From the NCBI RefSeq assembly GCF_003432035.1, contig NZ_QOHO01000002.1:1-64000 (forward strand): DNA of 64,000 nt, given 5' to 3'. The stretch is from Lacrimispora amygdalina. Its GTDB lineage: Bacteria > Bacillota > Clostridia > Lachnospirales > Lachnospiraceae. Positions 44,629-53,779 of the stretch are shown in pieces (within the stretch, counting starts at the first letter, position 1; every line of letters starts with the position of its first letter). The notes beneath the pieces are model-generated. The model was not told the DNA's origin. It made no database searches and worked only from the letters and a program-made list of their open reading frames with translations. The position numbers were made by a program, and so were the translations under genes.

Positions 44629-44803
44629 ACCGTACCTCCTGACATTCTCTGCCGCATATAAATAACAGCTTAACATATTTTTCCATCGGCCACAATAACC
44701 CGGAAACAATGATATTCTTTACTTTTTTAATTTGTTATGATACAGTAATTCTTGCCGGAAAATTATAAAAAATATTAATTCAGAATCAGAATAGGAGAAT
44801 ATT

Positions 44804-45193
44804 ATGCTGACAGATGATTACGCTACCCGGATCAATAATGGAATGGTGAGTACGCTGTTAAAACTGATTTTTAACATAGAGCTGGGAAAAAATGACGACA
44901 GAGCTTTTAAAAGCCGGGATATTGAAGAAAAATTTGAAGAACTGAAAAAGCTCATTGAGGACGGCTCCATCAACGAAGCCGAGAATACGCTTCTGGATGA
45001 ACTGGATTCAGACGATATGGAATACTTAAAACTGGCTTTGATGTTCTATTACACGTTAAATGATAAAGACGGTGAATTTTTAGAAAACCACGATTTTTCC
45101 AAATCTGAAATATCAGATGGACTGCGTTATGTATCAGGAATATACGGATATGAGAGCATGGCGGAAGCAATGCTTGGAGACAGTGATATTTAA
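44804..45193 (+). CDS. DUF6483-like small helical protein
   Basis: 129 residues, acidic and wholly helical, with the family-like start YATRINNGMVSTLLKLIFN and a middle LIEDGSINEAENTLLDELD typical of TPR-like helical pairs. No membrane segment. Function unknown. TAGGAG precedes the ATG. It ends at a strong bidirectional terminator. Confidence 0.7.
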   Translation: MLTDDYATRINNGMVSTLLKLIFNIELGKNDDRAFKSRDIEEKFEELKKLIEDGSINEAENTLLDELDSDDMEYLKLALMFYYTLNDKDGEFLENHDFSKSEISDGLRYVSGIYGYESMAEAMLGDSDI

Positions 45194-45202
45194 ATAAACT
45201 GC

Positions 45203-45246
45203 AATCCCCCGTTCTGCAGCACAATCCTGCAAAACGGGGGATTTTA
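45203..45246. terminator. Bidirectional terminator
   Basis: Stem with at least 11 pairs, GC-rich in the middle (AATCCCCCGTT with AACGGGGGATT), TTTTAT on the plus side and a T-rich flank on the minus side. It separates the DUF6483 gene from the convergent lon-DUF1858 unit. Confidence 0.8.
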
Positions 45247-45256
45247 TAAATATCAT

Positions 45257-45460
45257 TTATCTGGACATATGTCCATTTAATTTTTCCACCAGTTCCTCAA
45301 CAGGAACTCCGTGTACCATACAGGCTTCTTCCAGACTTTCCATGGTTGAGGAAGGGCAGCCGAGGCAATGCATTCCCATTTCAAAAAAGTATGGTGCTGT
45401 GGTACGGTCTGCTTCTAAGATTTCTCCGATTAATGTTTCCTTTGTCACTGTCAGGTTCAT
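45257..45460 (-). CDS. DUF1858 redox-disulfide domain protein
   Basis: 67 residues, a single DUF1858 domain (VTKETLIGEILEADRTTAPYFFEMGMHCLGCPSSTMESLEEACMVHG). The HCLGC pair is the conserved CxxC of this family, which is associated with hybrid-cluster and iron-sulfur repair proteins. The ATG directly abuts the lon stop codon, with GAGAGG inside the last lon codons as binding site, so the two are co-translated. Confidence 0.88.
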   Translation of the reverse strand: MNLTVTKETLIGEILEADRTTAPYFFEMGMHCLGCPSSTMESLEEACMVHGVPVEELVEKLNGHMSR

Positions 45461-47878
45461 TTAAATTACCTCTCTTCTGATATTGTTTTTCATTGGCTCA
45501 ATGGTTTCAAAGAACCTCCCTGCTCCTTCTTTCGGCAGGAGTATCTGCTCCATACGGGGCAGCGCAATTCCTATGGTTTCTCTTATAACATCTTCAATGG
45601 TCTCCACCGCGATGATGGTAAGTCCCTGTTTTGTCTCTTCCGGCACCTCCTTTAAATCAATCACATTGTCCTGAGGAATCAAAACCTTCTTAATTCCTGC
45701 TCTCTGGGCCCCCAGTAGCTTCTCTTTCAGTCCGCCTATGGGTAATACGGCTCCTCTTAACGTAATCTCTCCAGTCATGGCGAGTCTTGAATCCACTTTA
45801 TAGCCTGTTACTAAGGATGCCAGAGCCGTAAAGAGAGCGATTCCGGCGGAAGGACCATCCTTTGGTACCGCACCTGACGGAACGTGAATATGAAGATCTC
45901 TTTCTTTGAAATTAAAGGTATTAAGAGGCAGTCTGGATTTTAACAGGCTTAAGGAAATTCTGGCGGATTCCTTCATCACATCTCCCAGCTTTCCGGTTAA
46001 TATGATATTGCCGCTTCCCGGCATATCCGCCGCTTCGATAAATAAAATCTCCCCTCCTACCGGTGTCCAGGCCAGTCCGGTTACCACACCGGGCGGGTTG
46101 TCCAGCTGTGCCTTCTCATGACGGGATACTTTTCTTCCAAGGAGGTCTTCCAGATCCCCGGCCTTTACAACAACTGGAATATCGGTCTTTTTGGATACGA
46201 TTCTTTCTGCAGCAGTTCTGGCAAGGGATGACAGCTGCTTTTTCAGGCCTCTGACTCCGGCTTCCATGGTGTAATCGTTAATGACTGCTTTCAGCACTTC
46301 CTCCGCTATTATAAGCTCTTTTGAAGTCAGTCCATGCTCTTTTAATACTTCCGGGATCAGATGATCTTTTCCAATATGAAATTTTTCATCTGCTGTGTAG
46401 CTTGTGATGCTGATTACTTCCATTCTGTCTAGCAGCGGTCCCGGTATGGTCTCTAAGGAGTTCGCTGTAGCGATGAAAAATACGTCGGATAAGTCGTAGG
46501 GCACATCCAGATAATGGTCCGTAAAGGTGTTGTTCTGCTCCGGATCAAGTACTTCCAGGAGTGCACTGGCAGGATCACCGCTGTATCCTCCTGACATCAG
46601 CTTATCCACTTCATCCAGTACCATGACCGGATTGGTAGCGCCGGCTTTTTTCATGCTTTGAATGATTCTTCCAGGCATGGCTCCCACATAGGTTCTCCGG
46701 TGTCCTCTGATCTCCGACTCGTCTCTCACCCCGCCAAGGCTTAATCTGGTATAAGGTCTGCCCAGTGCCTCGGCAATGCTTTTGCCAAGACTGGTCTTTC
46801 CTGTTCCGGGAGGACCCACCAGTAAAAGTATGGAGCCTTTCTTTTCTTTGTTCAGCTCCATAACAGCCAGATGCTGTATGATTCTGTCCTTTACTTTATC
46901 AAGACCGTAATGCCTCTCATCAAGAATTTTCCTTGCTCCGTCTAAATCTACGGATTTTGCAGGCTGTTTTTTCCAGGGCAGCTTAACCAGCAAATCCAGA
47001 TAATTGCGCATCACCTTATAATCCGGCTGGTTTGGTCCCTGTTCCTCCATTTTTTCATATTCTTCCAAGGCTGATTCCTTTATATCCTGTGGCATGCCGG
47101 CTTCTTCAATCTTTGTACGGTAATCGTTGTCCTTCTTACCGTCCCCTTCCCTGCCTTCGTTTAATTCTTCCTGAATCGCCTTTAACTGTTCTCTTAAAAC
47201 TGCTTCCCGATAGCTTTTGTTGGCTCTTTCAGAAAACTTCTCAGTTACCTGCATCTGCAGCTCGATCATTTCCTTCTGCTTTAGTATATGATCCATGAAA
47301 CGCAGGCTTCGTTCCTTTAAGGACTGGATTTCTAACAGCTGATAGCGTTCCTCCGGAGATATCTGTATAAACTGGGATAAATACATCATGAGTGTATTGA
47401 TATCATGAAACCCGTTTACGATCCGCTGATACTGCTCACCGCCTGTAAATTTACTGCTGATATCATTGCTGACCTTTTTTATATATCCCAGCATTTCCTT
47501 AAGGCTGCCCTCATCCAGATCTTCAAGATCCGGCGCTTCCTCAAATGCTGCGTATAAAACTCCTTTGTCTTCACTGATCTGGTTCACCAGGATTCTGTCA
47601 CCAAGTTCCACTGACAGGCGAACCCCCTTTTCCGTCTGTTCCACTGAGTTTATGGAAAAGGTAACTCCGATCCGGTGAAAATCATCTCCCTTCTTATCTT
47701 CCTGACCCGGATCCTGTTTTAACGGCAGCACAATCTTTACGATTTCTTCCTCTTCCAGGCTCATGATCTGTCTTTCATTTAAATGTTCCAGATGTATTAT
47801 TGTCGCTACACCAGGCAATAAAACTTTATTAAAAATGGGAACAATTATGCCGAGATTCTTATCATTATAATTTTTCAT
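45461..47878 (-). CDS. lon: ATP-dependent Lon protease
   Basis: 805 residues, LonA type. N-terminal substrate domain (about 10-205), coiled-coil region, AAA+ domain with Walker A GPPGTGKTS (about residue 350) and Walker B VMVLDEVDK, and C-terminal serine-lysine protease domain with PKDGPSAGIALFTAL and the later catalytic lysine in GGLKEKLLGAQRAG. It degrades misfolded and regulatory proteins. A palindrome 25-44 bases upstream of the start matches one before the neighbouring TetR gene, so that regulator may control it. Confidence 0.96.
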   Translation of the reverse strand: MKNYNDKNLGIIVPIFNKVLLPGVATIIHLEHLNERQIMSLEEEEIVKIVLPLKQDPGQEDKKGDDFHRIGVTFSINSVEQTEKGVRLSVELGDRILVNQISEDKGVLYAAFEEAPDLEDLDEGSLKEMLGYIKKVSNDISSKFTGGEQYQRIVNGFHDINTLMMYLSQFIQISPEERYQLLEIQSLKERSLRFMDHILKQKEMIELQMQVTEKFSERANKSYREAVLREQLKAIQEELNEGREGDGKKDNDYRTKIEEAGMPQDIKESALEEYEKMEEQGPNQPDYKVMRNYLDLLVKLPWKKQPAKSVDLDGARKILDERHYGLDKVKDRIIQHLAVMELNKEKKGSILLLVGPPGTGKTSLGKSIAEALGRPYTRLSLGGVRDESEIRGHRRTYVGAMPGRIIQSMKKAGATNPVMVLDEVDKLMSGGYSGDPASALLEVLDPEQNNTFTDHYLDVPYDLSDVFFIATANSLETIPGPLLDRMEVISITSYTADEKFHIGKDHLIPEVLKEHGLTSKELIIAEEVLKAVINDYTMEAGVRGLKKQLSSLARTAAERIVSKKTDIPVVVKAGDLEDLLGRKVSRHEKAQLDNPPGVVTGLAWTPVGGEILFIEAADMPGSGNIILTGKLGDVMKESARISLSLLKSRLPLNTFNFKERDLHIHVPSGAVPKDGPSAGIALFTALASLVTGYKVDSRLAMTGEITLRGAVLPIGGLKEKLLGAQRAGIKKVLIPQDNVIDLKEVPEETKQGLTIIAVETIEDVIRETIGIALPRMEQILLPKEGAGRFFETIEPMKNNIRREVI

Positions 47879-47902
47879 AGTTTTATCCTTTCTGTGCGTA
47901 TT

Positions 47903-47922
47903 TTAAGTGAATGTTCATTTAA
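47903..47922. promoter_or_regulatory. Palindrome upstream of lon, likely TetR operator
   Basis: A 20-base element (TTAAGTGAATGTTCATTTAA), 16 of 20 positions symmetric, lying 25-44 bases upstream of the lon ATG. It shares the ATTCACTTA half-site with the element at 48573-48594 in front of the TetR gene. Confidence 0.6.
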
Positions 47923-47986
47923 CAATCAGGATTTTATTTGCGAGATATCTTTTACAGTATCAATAAAAGAATCCCGCTTATAAACA

Positions 47987-48550
47987 TTACATCATAATTG
48001 CATTTTGTATCATAATGATCAGCTCTGTGAGCAAATCCTCTTTCTGAGCTTCATCCTTCCGGTTATCAACCGCTATGGCTTTCACCGGCTGGAAAATAAT
48101 TGCCAGTAAATTATCTTCCCTGTAATTTCTTAAGATATGATTCTGCTTCATCTCAGCCATCATATGGTAAATCTTGCAGATCCCCTGTTTACCGGAGCAG
48201 CTGTTGGCTAAAGACGGGCAGTTGGAAAACTGTTCCACAAAACTGAAAATTTCCTTATTCTCCAGAATGTAGTTATAATAGCTTCGGATGAGCAGCTCAA
48301 TCTGTCTGCGCCCCTCCATCTCCTGCTTCATACTGTCTAATAAGTAGTCATAAATCTCTTCTGAATATTCCAGGTAAATGTCATGCAGCATCTCATCTTT
48401 ATTCTCATAGTAGATGTATACCGTTGCCGGCGAAACCCCTGCCAATCTGGCTATTTTAGAGACAGAAGTGCCATGAAAGCCCTCCTGCAGGATCAGCTTT
48501 ATTACTGCTTCCTTGATATTCTTCACCTTTTCGTCGTCTTTTCTTCTCAT
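47987..48550 (-). CDS. TetR family transcriptional regulator
   Basis: 187 residues with an N-terminal TetR helix-turn-helix (AVIKLILQEGFHGTSVSKIARLAGVSPATVYIYYENKDEML, about residues 15-55) and a helical ligand domain. The cluster Cys110-Cys117-Cys124 region (NCPSLANSCSGKQGIC) is notable. It is upstream of lon on the same strand, 109 bases away. Matching palindromes 23 bases before its own start and 25 bases before lon suggest it represses both. Confidence 0.88.
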   Translation of the reverse strand: MRRKDDEKVKNIKEAVIKLILQEGFHGTSVSKIARLAGVSPATVYIYYENKDEMLHDIYLEYSEEIYDYLLDSMKQEMEGRRQIELLIRSYYNYILENKEIFSFVEQFSNCPSLANSCSGKQGICKIYHMMAEMKQNHILRNYREDNLLAIIFQPVKAIAVDNRKDEAQKEDLLTELIIMIQNAIMM

Positions 48551-48572
48551 TCCATCACCTCTATGGTTTTAT

Positions 48573-48594
48573 AATAAACGATCATTCACTTATT
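48573..48594. promoter_or_regulatory. Palindrome upstream of the TetR gene, likely operator
   Basis: A 22-base element, 18 positions symmetric (AATAAACGATC/ATTCACTTATT), 23-44 bases before the TetR gene start. It overlaps the last bases of the upstream AraC gene. It shares sequence and distance to the start codon with the lon element. Confidence 0.6.
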
Positions 48595-49476
48595 GTCAAT
48601 CATTTTTTTATGATTATAATCAGAGGAATTTTTCTTCCTGTACTGGAGCGGTGTAATCTGATATATTTTCTTAAATGACTCAATCAGACGTCTTTCATCC
48701 GAGAATCCATTATTAAGTGCGATCTCCAGAATACTGTGATCTGTACCTATAAGTTCATTCCTTGCTTTCAGGATTCTGTAATTTGTCAGATATTGTTTAA
48801 AATTAACCCCTGTATTTCTCTTAAAAAAGCGGGAAAAATACTCTTTTGTAAAATAAAACCGCTTTGCAGTATCGGACTGAGTAATTGGTTCCATATAATG
48901 ACGTTCTACATGCTGAATGATTCCCTTTAAACGTTCATTATTCTTTTGCTGGTTGATGTTCATAACAAAATCCTTCATTTGGTATCCATCCTGGCACAGA
49001 TAATAAAAAAGTTCCAGAATCAGGCCCTTTATCAGCAGACTCTCTTCATGATTACATGCGCAATTTGCTTTTTCAGACAGGGTGACCATGATACGTCTCA
49101 CCTCTATGCGGTTGAGTTTGCCAGATATCACAAAATAATGACAATCCAGATCAGGAAAACATTCCATTACGAAATCCCTGGATATAATAAGGACCACGGC
49201 AATCATTCCCCTGCTTTGACAGGCAGTATGATCCGGAATAATGCTGTGAATGCTTTCAGAATTTACAACCACCAGATCTCCAGGGGCAGCATGAATGCAG
49301 TTCCCATCTACATAATGGTCGCTATGCCCCTGAAAAATATAAGCCATTTCCAGCTCCGTATGCCAGTGGTTTAATAAGTTTTCTTCGCAAATTAACGGCC
49401 CTTCCAGATTTATAATCTGGAAGGGATTGTTTATTTCGTATTCAAACATCTGATGCTTTGCGATTGGTTCACTCAT
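48586..49476 (-). CDS. AraC family transcriptional regulator
   Basis: 296 residues: an N-terminal cupin-like sugar-sensing domain (HWHTELEMAYIFQGHSDHYVDG, APGDLVVVNSESIHSI) and C-terminal double helix-turn-helix (ITQSDTAKRFYFTKEYFSRFFKRNTGVNFKQYLTNYRI and ILEIALNNGFSDERRLIESFKKIYQITPLQYRK). It is the third gene of the MFS-esterase-AraC operon, starting two bases after the hydrolase stop, and probably regulates it. Confidence 0.9.
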   Translation of the reverse strand: MSEPIAKHQMFEYEINNPFQIINLEGPLICEENLLNHWHTELEMAYIFQGHSDHYVDGNCIHAAPGDLVVVNSESIHSIIPDHTACQSRGMIAVVLIISRDFVMECFPDLDCHYFVISGKLNRIEVRRIMVTLSEKANCACNHEESLLIKGLILELFYYLCQDGYQMKDFVMNINQQKNNERLKGIIQHVERHYMEPITQSDTAKRFYFTKEYFSRFFKRNTGVNFKQYLTNYRILKARNELIGTDHSILEIALNNGFSDERRLIESFKKIYQITPLQYRKKNSSDYNHKKMIDNK

Positions 49477-49478
49477 TT

Positions 49479-50378
49479 TTACTCATTATCCTTTTTTATA
49501 AATTCATTAAAAAAGAAACATTCTTCATCATTGCAAATACGGGCATCCACTGATTTTATATCACAGTGAAAAACATGACCAAGGCGGTTTTTATCATTGC
49601 CAAAAAGGCGGAAGATAAACGGAACATTACATTCTGTCAGTTTTTCAGCCATAATGGGCGCCTGATCTTTTAAAAAATCTCCCACTGATGTCATAAGAAA
49701 TACGGGGGGATAATCTGCGGTCACATATTTTTCCACGCTTATCATCTCAAGTTCCGCAGGAGTACCTCCCATGGGAAGATATTCCCCGATCAGGGACTGC
49801 GTCTTATCCTCACTCTCTTTGCCATATTCCATATGAAATGCACCGCAGTTTAACGCGACCGCCTCCGGCTTAAAACCGTCTGGTGTCTGAAACGGATATT
49901 GACCAGCATAGTCAGGATTGGTGCAGATCGCCGTATATAATCCGAGGATATGGGCTCCCGCAGAATCTCCTACAGCAAAAATATGCTCTTTGTTAAAACC
50001 ATAGGTCTCAGCATTCTCTATAACCCATGAAAACACCTGATTCGTATCTTCTATGGAAGCCGGGAATTTGTTTTCCGGCGCCAGCCGGTAAGTAAAATTC
50101 ACCACTGCAAAGCCGCGCCCTGCCAGATCCATGCAATAAAACTGATAGATATCCTTATCTCCATAGACCCAGCCTCCTCCGTGTACACTTACAATGACAG
50201 GAAGCTTCTTTCCATCTGACTCTTTTGGCCGGTACACATCAAGAATCTGCCATTTTGCGTCAGTTCCATACACAATATCATCGTATCTCTGAATGGAATC
50301 CGGCGTTGTCAGACCCGCATCACGTTTTTGGTCTCCTTCCCGGAACATCTTGCGTATTAAATCACTTGTTTCTGACAT
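49479..50378 (-). CDS. Alpha/beta hydrolase, acetyl-esterase-like
   Basis: 299 residues of the hormone-sensitive-lipase-like family: oxyanion motif VHGGGWVYGD, nucleophile elbow VGDSAGAHI, and a late GHVFHCD with the catalytic histidine. Such enzymes remove acetyl or other acyl groups, often from plant polysaccharide fragments. The sugar transporter upstream supports that. The ATG at 50378 follows GGTGA; its first bases overlap the transporter stop region. No signal peptide, so cytoplasmic. Confidence 0.87.
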   Translation of the reverse strand: MSETSDLIRKMFREGDQKRDAGLTTPDSIQRYDDIVYGTDAKWQILDVYRPKESDGKKLPVIVSVHGGGWVYGDKDIYQFYCMDLAGRGFAVVNFTYRLAPENKFPASIEDTNQVFSWVIENAETYGFNKEHIFAVGDSAGAHILGLYTAICTNPDYAGQYPFQTPDGFKPEAVALNCGAFHMEYGKESEDKTQSLIGEYLPMGGTPAELEMISVEKYVTADYPPVFLMTSVGDFLKDQAPIMAEKLTECNVPFIFRLFGNDKNRLGHVFHCDIKSVDARICNDEECFFFNEFIKKDNE

Positions 50379-50379
50379 T

Positions 50380-51750
50380 TCATTCACCAGCTTTTCTATT
50401 ATTTTCACGCTTATTCTCAAGATCCGTTTGTATCTGGACAATATAACGGTCTATATTCATCATAACACAAAGAATCAGACAAATACCCGAAATAATCGCA
50501 CCATTATAGCCAAATCCAAAGCGGATCATATTCACTGCTGAAGCTGATTGGACAGCTGAAGTCCCATCATAACCTCCAATTGCGATAATCCATGTACAGA
50601 CAGCAGCTCCAACTCCAATGCCAACCTTCATGCCAAATGAAGTGCAGCTGTTGACAAGTCCTTCAGAACGTACTCCAGTCTTCCATTCCCCATAATCAAC
50701 TACATCTGCTGTCATCGCGAAAAGACCAGACATAATAGGTCCCATGCCAAAGCCTTTTACTGCCACACCGATTAAAACAACCGTCACATTGGAAGCTGCT
50801 GCTCCTATTATTAAATAGCCTGTGATCATCAGGACTGCACCTGATATCATCAGTTTCCATTTTCCATAAAGCTTAACTAATTTTGGCATAATGAGATTTA
50901 CAATCATCGCCGGAATCGTAGCTGCCATGCTGATCAGTGTAATCATCCCTATATTTCCAAGAACAATGTTGCAAAAATAAAATGTAGTTGATCCGGTACT
51001 TACAATTGCAATATATAAAAAAAGGAAGAGCAAAGTCTGAATATAAAAATATCTGTTTTTCAACAAAGCGGGAAGAGCTATATGAAGCGGTACTCTCTCC
51101 ACTTTCACCAGCCCGGTTTCTGCGTCTTCATCTAGATGCTCTTTTACACCCCAGAAGCAGATGAGCAGTAAAACCATTATTATAATACCATAAACGAAAG
51201 CTAACGCAAACCATCCGACAGTAGCAAGTAACCCTGCCGTTACCGCATTAATTATGAGAGTGGTAATCTGCGTCATCACAAAGCGGATGGAAGCTGCAGA
51301 AGCACGATCATTGACATTCAGTGTCATACGGGACAGCAGTGCATTATACGGAAGATTATTTGCTGTATACACAATACAGCTTTGAAATATGTATGTGAGA
51401 TAGATATATACCAGTTTTCCTCCGCTGCTTAAATCACCAGGTACATGAAACAGCAAAATAAGGGCCAAAGCCATAAAGGGCGCGGTCCAGAGCAGCCAGG
51501 GTCTGGCCTTTCCCCATCTGGTGCTGGTTCTGTCCACTATCACTCCCATGAAAATATCTGTTATTCCATCAAATATACGTGTCAACAGCATCATGGTTCC
51601 GATAGCAGCAGCCGCAATACCAACCGTATCTGTGTAATATGCAGTTAAAAAGGTGGAGCACATCGCAACAGCAACATTGGCACCGCAGTCACCCAGACCG
51701 TAAGAAACCTTCTCTTTCATGGATAACTGCTTTAATACCTTCTTTTCCAT
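50380..51750 (-). CDS. GPH family sugar:cation symporter (MFS)
   Basis: 456 residues, 12 membrane segments. GPH features: SYGLGDCGANVAVAMCSTFLTAYYTD at the start, RIFDGITDIFMGVIVDRTSTRWGKARPWLL and VKGFGMGPIMSGLFAMTADVVDYGEW. It imports glycosides or oligosaccharides with a cation. Paralog of the transporter at 55800. The ATG at 51750 has GGGAGG. First gene of the MFS-esterase-AraC operon. Confidence 0.9.
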   Translation of the reverse strand: MEKKVLKQLSMKEKVSYGLGDCGANVAVAMCSTFLTAYYTDTVGIAAAAIGTMMLLTRIFDGITDIFMGVIVDRTSTRWGKARPWLLWTAPFMALALILLFHVPGDLSSGGKLVYIYLTYIFQSCIVYTANNLPYNALLSRMTLNVNDRASAASIRFVMTQITTLIINAVTAGLLATVGWFALAFVYGIIIMVLLLICFWGVKEHLDEDAETGLVKVERVPLHIALPALLKNRYFYIQTLLFLFLYIAIVSTGSTTFYFCNIVLGNIGMITLISMAATIPAMIVNLIMPKLVKLYGKWKLMISGAVLMITGYLIIGAAASNVTVVLIGVAVKGFGMGPIMSGLFAMTADVVDYGEWKTGVRSEGLVNSCTSFGMKVGIGVGAAVCTWIIAIGGYDGTSAVQSASAVNMIRFGFGYNGAIISGICLILCVMMNIDRYIVQIQTDLENKRENNRKAGE

Positions 51751-51953
51751 AAGCACCTCCCATATCCTCATGATTTTTCCGTTTTTTTATCCGGTATGAT
51801 CTGAGTATAGCAGGTGTATTTAAGATATTCTTTCTGTTTTTTGACTCATTTTATCCAGTTTTTACCTTTTAACTGCCTGACTCTTCTGTGACATTATTAC
51901 TGAAAACAGAATCTAAAAACGCTATGATTTACAAAAAACAGGAGGAACCTGCC

Positions 51954-52118
51954 ATGATTTGGAGCGAAATAATTTGCACCGCAATAGGCGGCTTTGCCGG
52001 ATATCTCTACTATAAAAAAATAGGGTGCCCAAGCGGAGCATGCCCCATCACTTCCAACCGCTACCTGTCGATTCTATATGGAGCAGCACTGGGATATATG
52101 ATTGGGGCATCTTTCTAA
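51954..52118 (+). CDS. DUF6132-like small membrane protein
   Basis: 54 residues: a membrane helix (WSEIICTAIGGFAGYLYY), a conserved cysteine loop GCPSGACPITSN and a second hydrophobic part ending GYMIGASF. The Cys-Pro-Ser-Gly-x-Cys-Pro-Ile-Thr-Ser pattern is typical of DUF6132 proteins, often found with sulfur-transfer proteins, which are not seen here. CAGGAGG precedes the ATG. Its stop overlaps the convergent GH43 stop by three bases. Confidence 0.75.
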   Translation: MIWSEIICTAIGGFAGYLYYKKIGCPSGACPITSNRYLSILYGAALGYMIGASF

Positions 52119-53779
52119 TTAACTGCTCTGTCCTCATCCGCACAATATTCAAAAAAGTCAAAGTCTGCATAGTGACTGTGCTTTACTCTGTCTGCACAGG
52201 TAATGCCAACCATAGTACCGGTAAATTCCCCGTACCTGCAGTATTCATCAGAAAATCTGGTGGTGTCAAAGACCCGTCCGATTTTCTGGTAATTCACTCC
52301 GTCAAAACACCAGGAGAACCAGGACTGCCGGCCTTCAATTGTAAGCCTCAGATAAACAGGATCATCCCTTACCGGTATCCTGGTATTTAAAAATTCGGTC
52401 TTCTCCCCGTTCTCCAGATGGATAATGGAAAGCGCACTCTGTCCCAGAGTTTCGCTGTAATATTTTCTCAAATTAATATAATTCATGTTGTCATAATATA
52501 AAATCAGTCCGGCACTGTGCTGGTGAACCTCCGGAATAAATTCCATCTTTGTGGTCACTGTCACATAGACAGAGGTCAGCTTTCTTGCCAGGATGCTCAC
52601 CTGATTTAAGGAAGTCCGTGATTCCTGACCACGAATCCGTACATAGCCGGGACGGGTTGTTAAATCAGCAAAGCGCTGGGGCATGATTCTGGGCGCGTAA
52701 TACTGCAGACCCAGCTCTTCTTCATTAAAATCATCAAAATCAGGGACTTGCTTCACCGGTACTTCAGGCAAATCACTTGCTTCAACCAGAACTTCTGCTA
52801 AATTCCCCCCGCTGGCCATACGCAGCCAATGATCGTCTGTCCATATCATTTTCTGAATGGCCGTTTCTCTTCCAAGGGTACAGCGCAGCTCCGGCACAAA
52901 GGGGCGTGCACATAAATGTACCAGATAGGTTTCCCCGTTCTGGGTATCCACCATACTGCCATGACCGGATTTCTGAAGAATGGAATCCGGATTATAATAT
53001 CTGGGTTTTAAATGGTCCGGATCGTGACGCTCATTCGAATCCCCCGGAACTGAGGTTACGATGGGATTCTTTGGATCTGCCGCATATGGTCCCCAGATTT
53101 CTTTGGATCTTCCCATAGTTACGCAGTGATTATAGCCGGTTCCGCCTTCTGCGCACATGATATAATAATAATCCCCACGTCTGTATAAATGGGGCGCTTC
53201 AATACAGCCCCTGTCGGTTCCGCCGTTCCAGATGCGTTTGGGATAACCGATAATCTCCTTTTTTTCCGGATCGTATTCCACCATACAGATTGCACCGGGC
53301 TTTTCATAGCCTTCTCTGGTCTCCCATTCCAGAGATACGATATATTTTTTCCCGTTATCATGGATGATGGAGGCATCAAATCCGGAAGAATGAAGATATA
53401 CCGGCTCACTCCAGGGTCCTTTGATATCCCTGGCAGTAATCAGATAATTGTTTACATCAAAATACCGGGCGTTCATGGAATTCATGACTCCGTAGATCAC
53501 ATAAAACATATCTTCCTCTTCGCAGTATGTGAGGCATGGGGCCCAGATTCCTTTTGCAGAAGGAAGCTTCTTTAAGTCAACTTTTTCATCATCTGTCAGG
53601 ACATGGGTGTACAATTCCCAGTTTTTTAAATCCTTCGAATGGTATATGGGAATTCCGGGAAACCATTCAAAGGTTGATACTGCCAGATAATAATCATCAC
53701 CTTTTCTGCAAATGCATGGATCGGGATTAAAACCAGGCAGAATGGGGTTCTTTATCATTTTATCGTGTTCGCTCATCAT
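52115..53779 (-). CDS. GH43 family beta-xylosidase/arabinofuranosidase
   Basis: 554 residues. The N-terminal five-bladed propeller has NPILPGFNPDPCICRKGDDYYLAVSTFEWFPGIPIYHSKDL with the catalytic base Asp in NPDPC, the pKa-tuning Asp in GFDASII and the acid Glu in CIEAPHLYRR. The C-terminal beta-sandwich ends HYADFDFFEY, as in GH43 XynB enzymes. It has no signal peptide, so it acts on imported xylo-oligosaccharides. The ATG overlaps the GH42 stop codon (ATGA). Last gene of the GH5-MFS-GH42-GH43 operon. Confidence 0.9.
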   Translation of the reverse strand: MMSEHDKMIKNPILPGFNPDPCICRKGDDYYLAVSTFEWFPGIPIYHSKDLKNWELYTHVLTDDEKVDLKKLPSAKGIWAPCLTYCEEEDMFYVIYGVMNSMNARYFDVNNYLITARDIKGPWSEPVYLHSSGFDASIIHDNGKKYIVSLEWETREGYEKPGAICMVEYDPEKKEIIGYPKRIWNGGTDRGCIEAPHLYRRGDYYYIMCAEGGTGYNHCVTMGRSKEIWGPYAADPKNPIVTSVPGDSNERHDPDHLKPRYYNPDSILQKSGHGSMVDTQNGETYLVHLCARPFVPELRCTLGRETAIQKMIWTDDHWLRMASGGNLAEVLVEASDLPEVPVKQVPDFDDFNEEELGLQYYAPRIMPQRFADLTTRPGYVRIRGQESRTSLNQVSILARKLTSVYVTVTTKMEFIPEVHQHSAGLILYYDNMNYINLRKYYSETLGQSALSIIHLENGEKTEFLNTRIPVRDDPVYLRLTIEGRQSWFSWCFDGVNYQKIGRVFDTTRFSDEYCRYGEFTGTMVGITCADRVKHSHYADFDFFEYCADEDRAVN

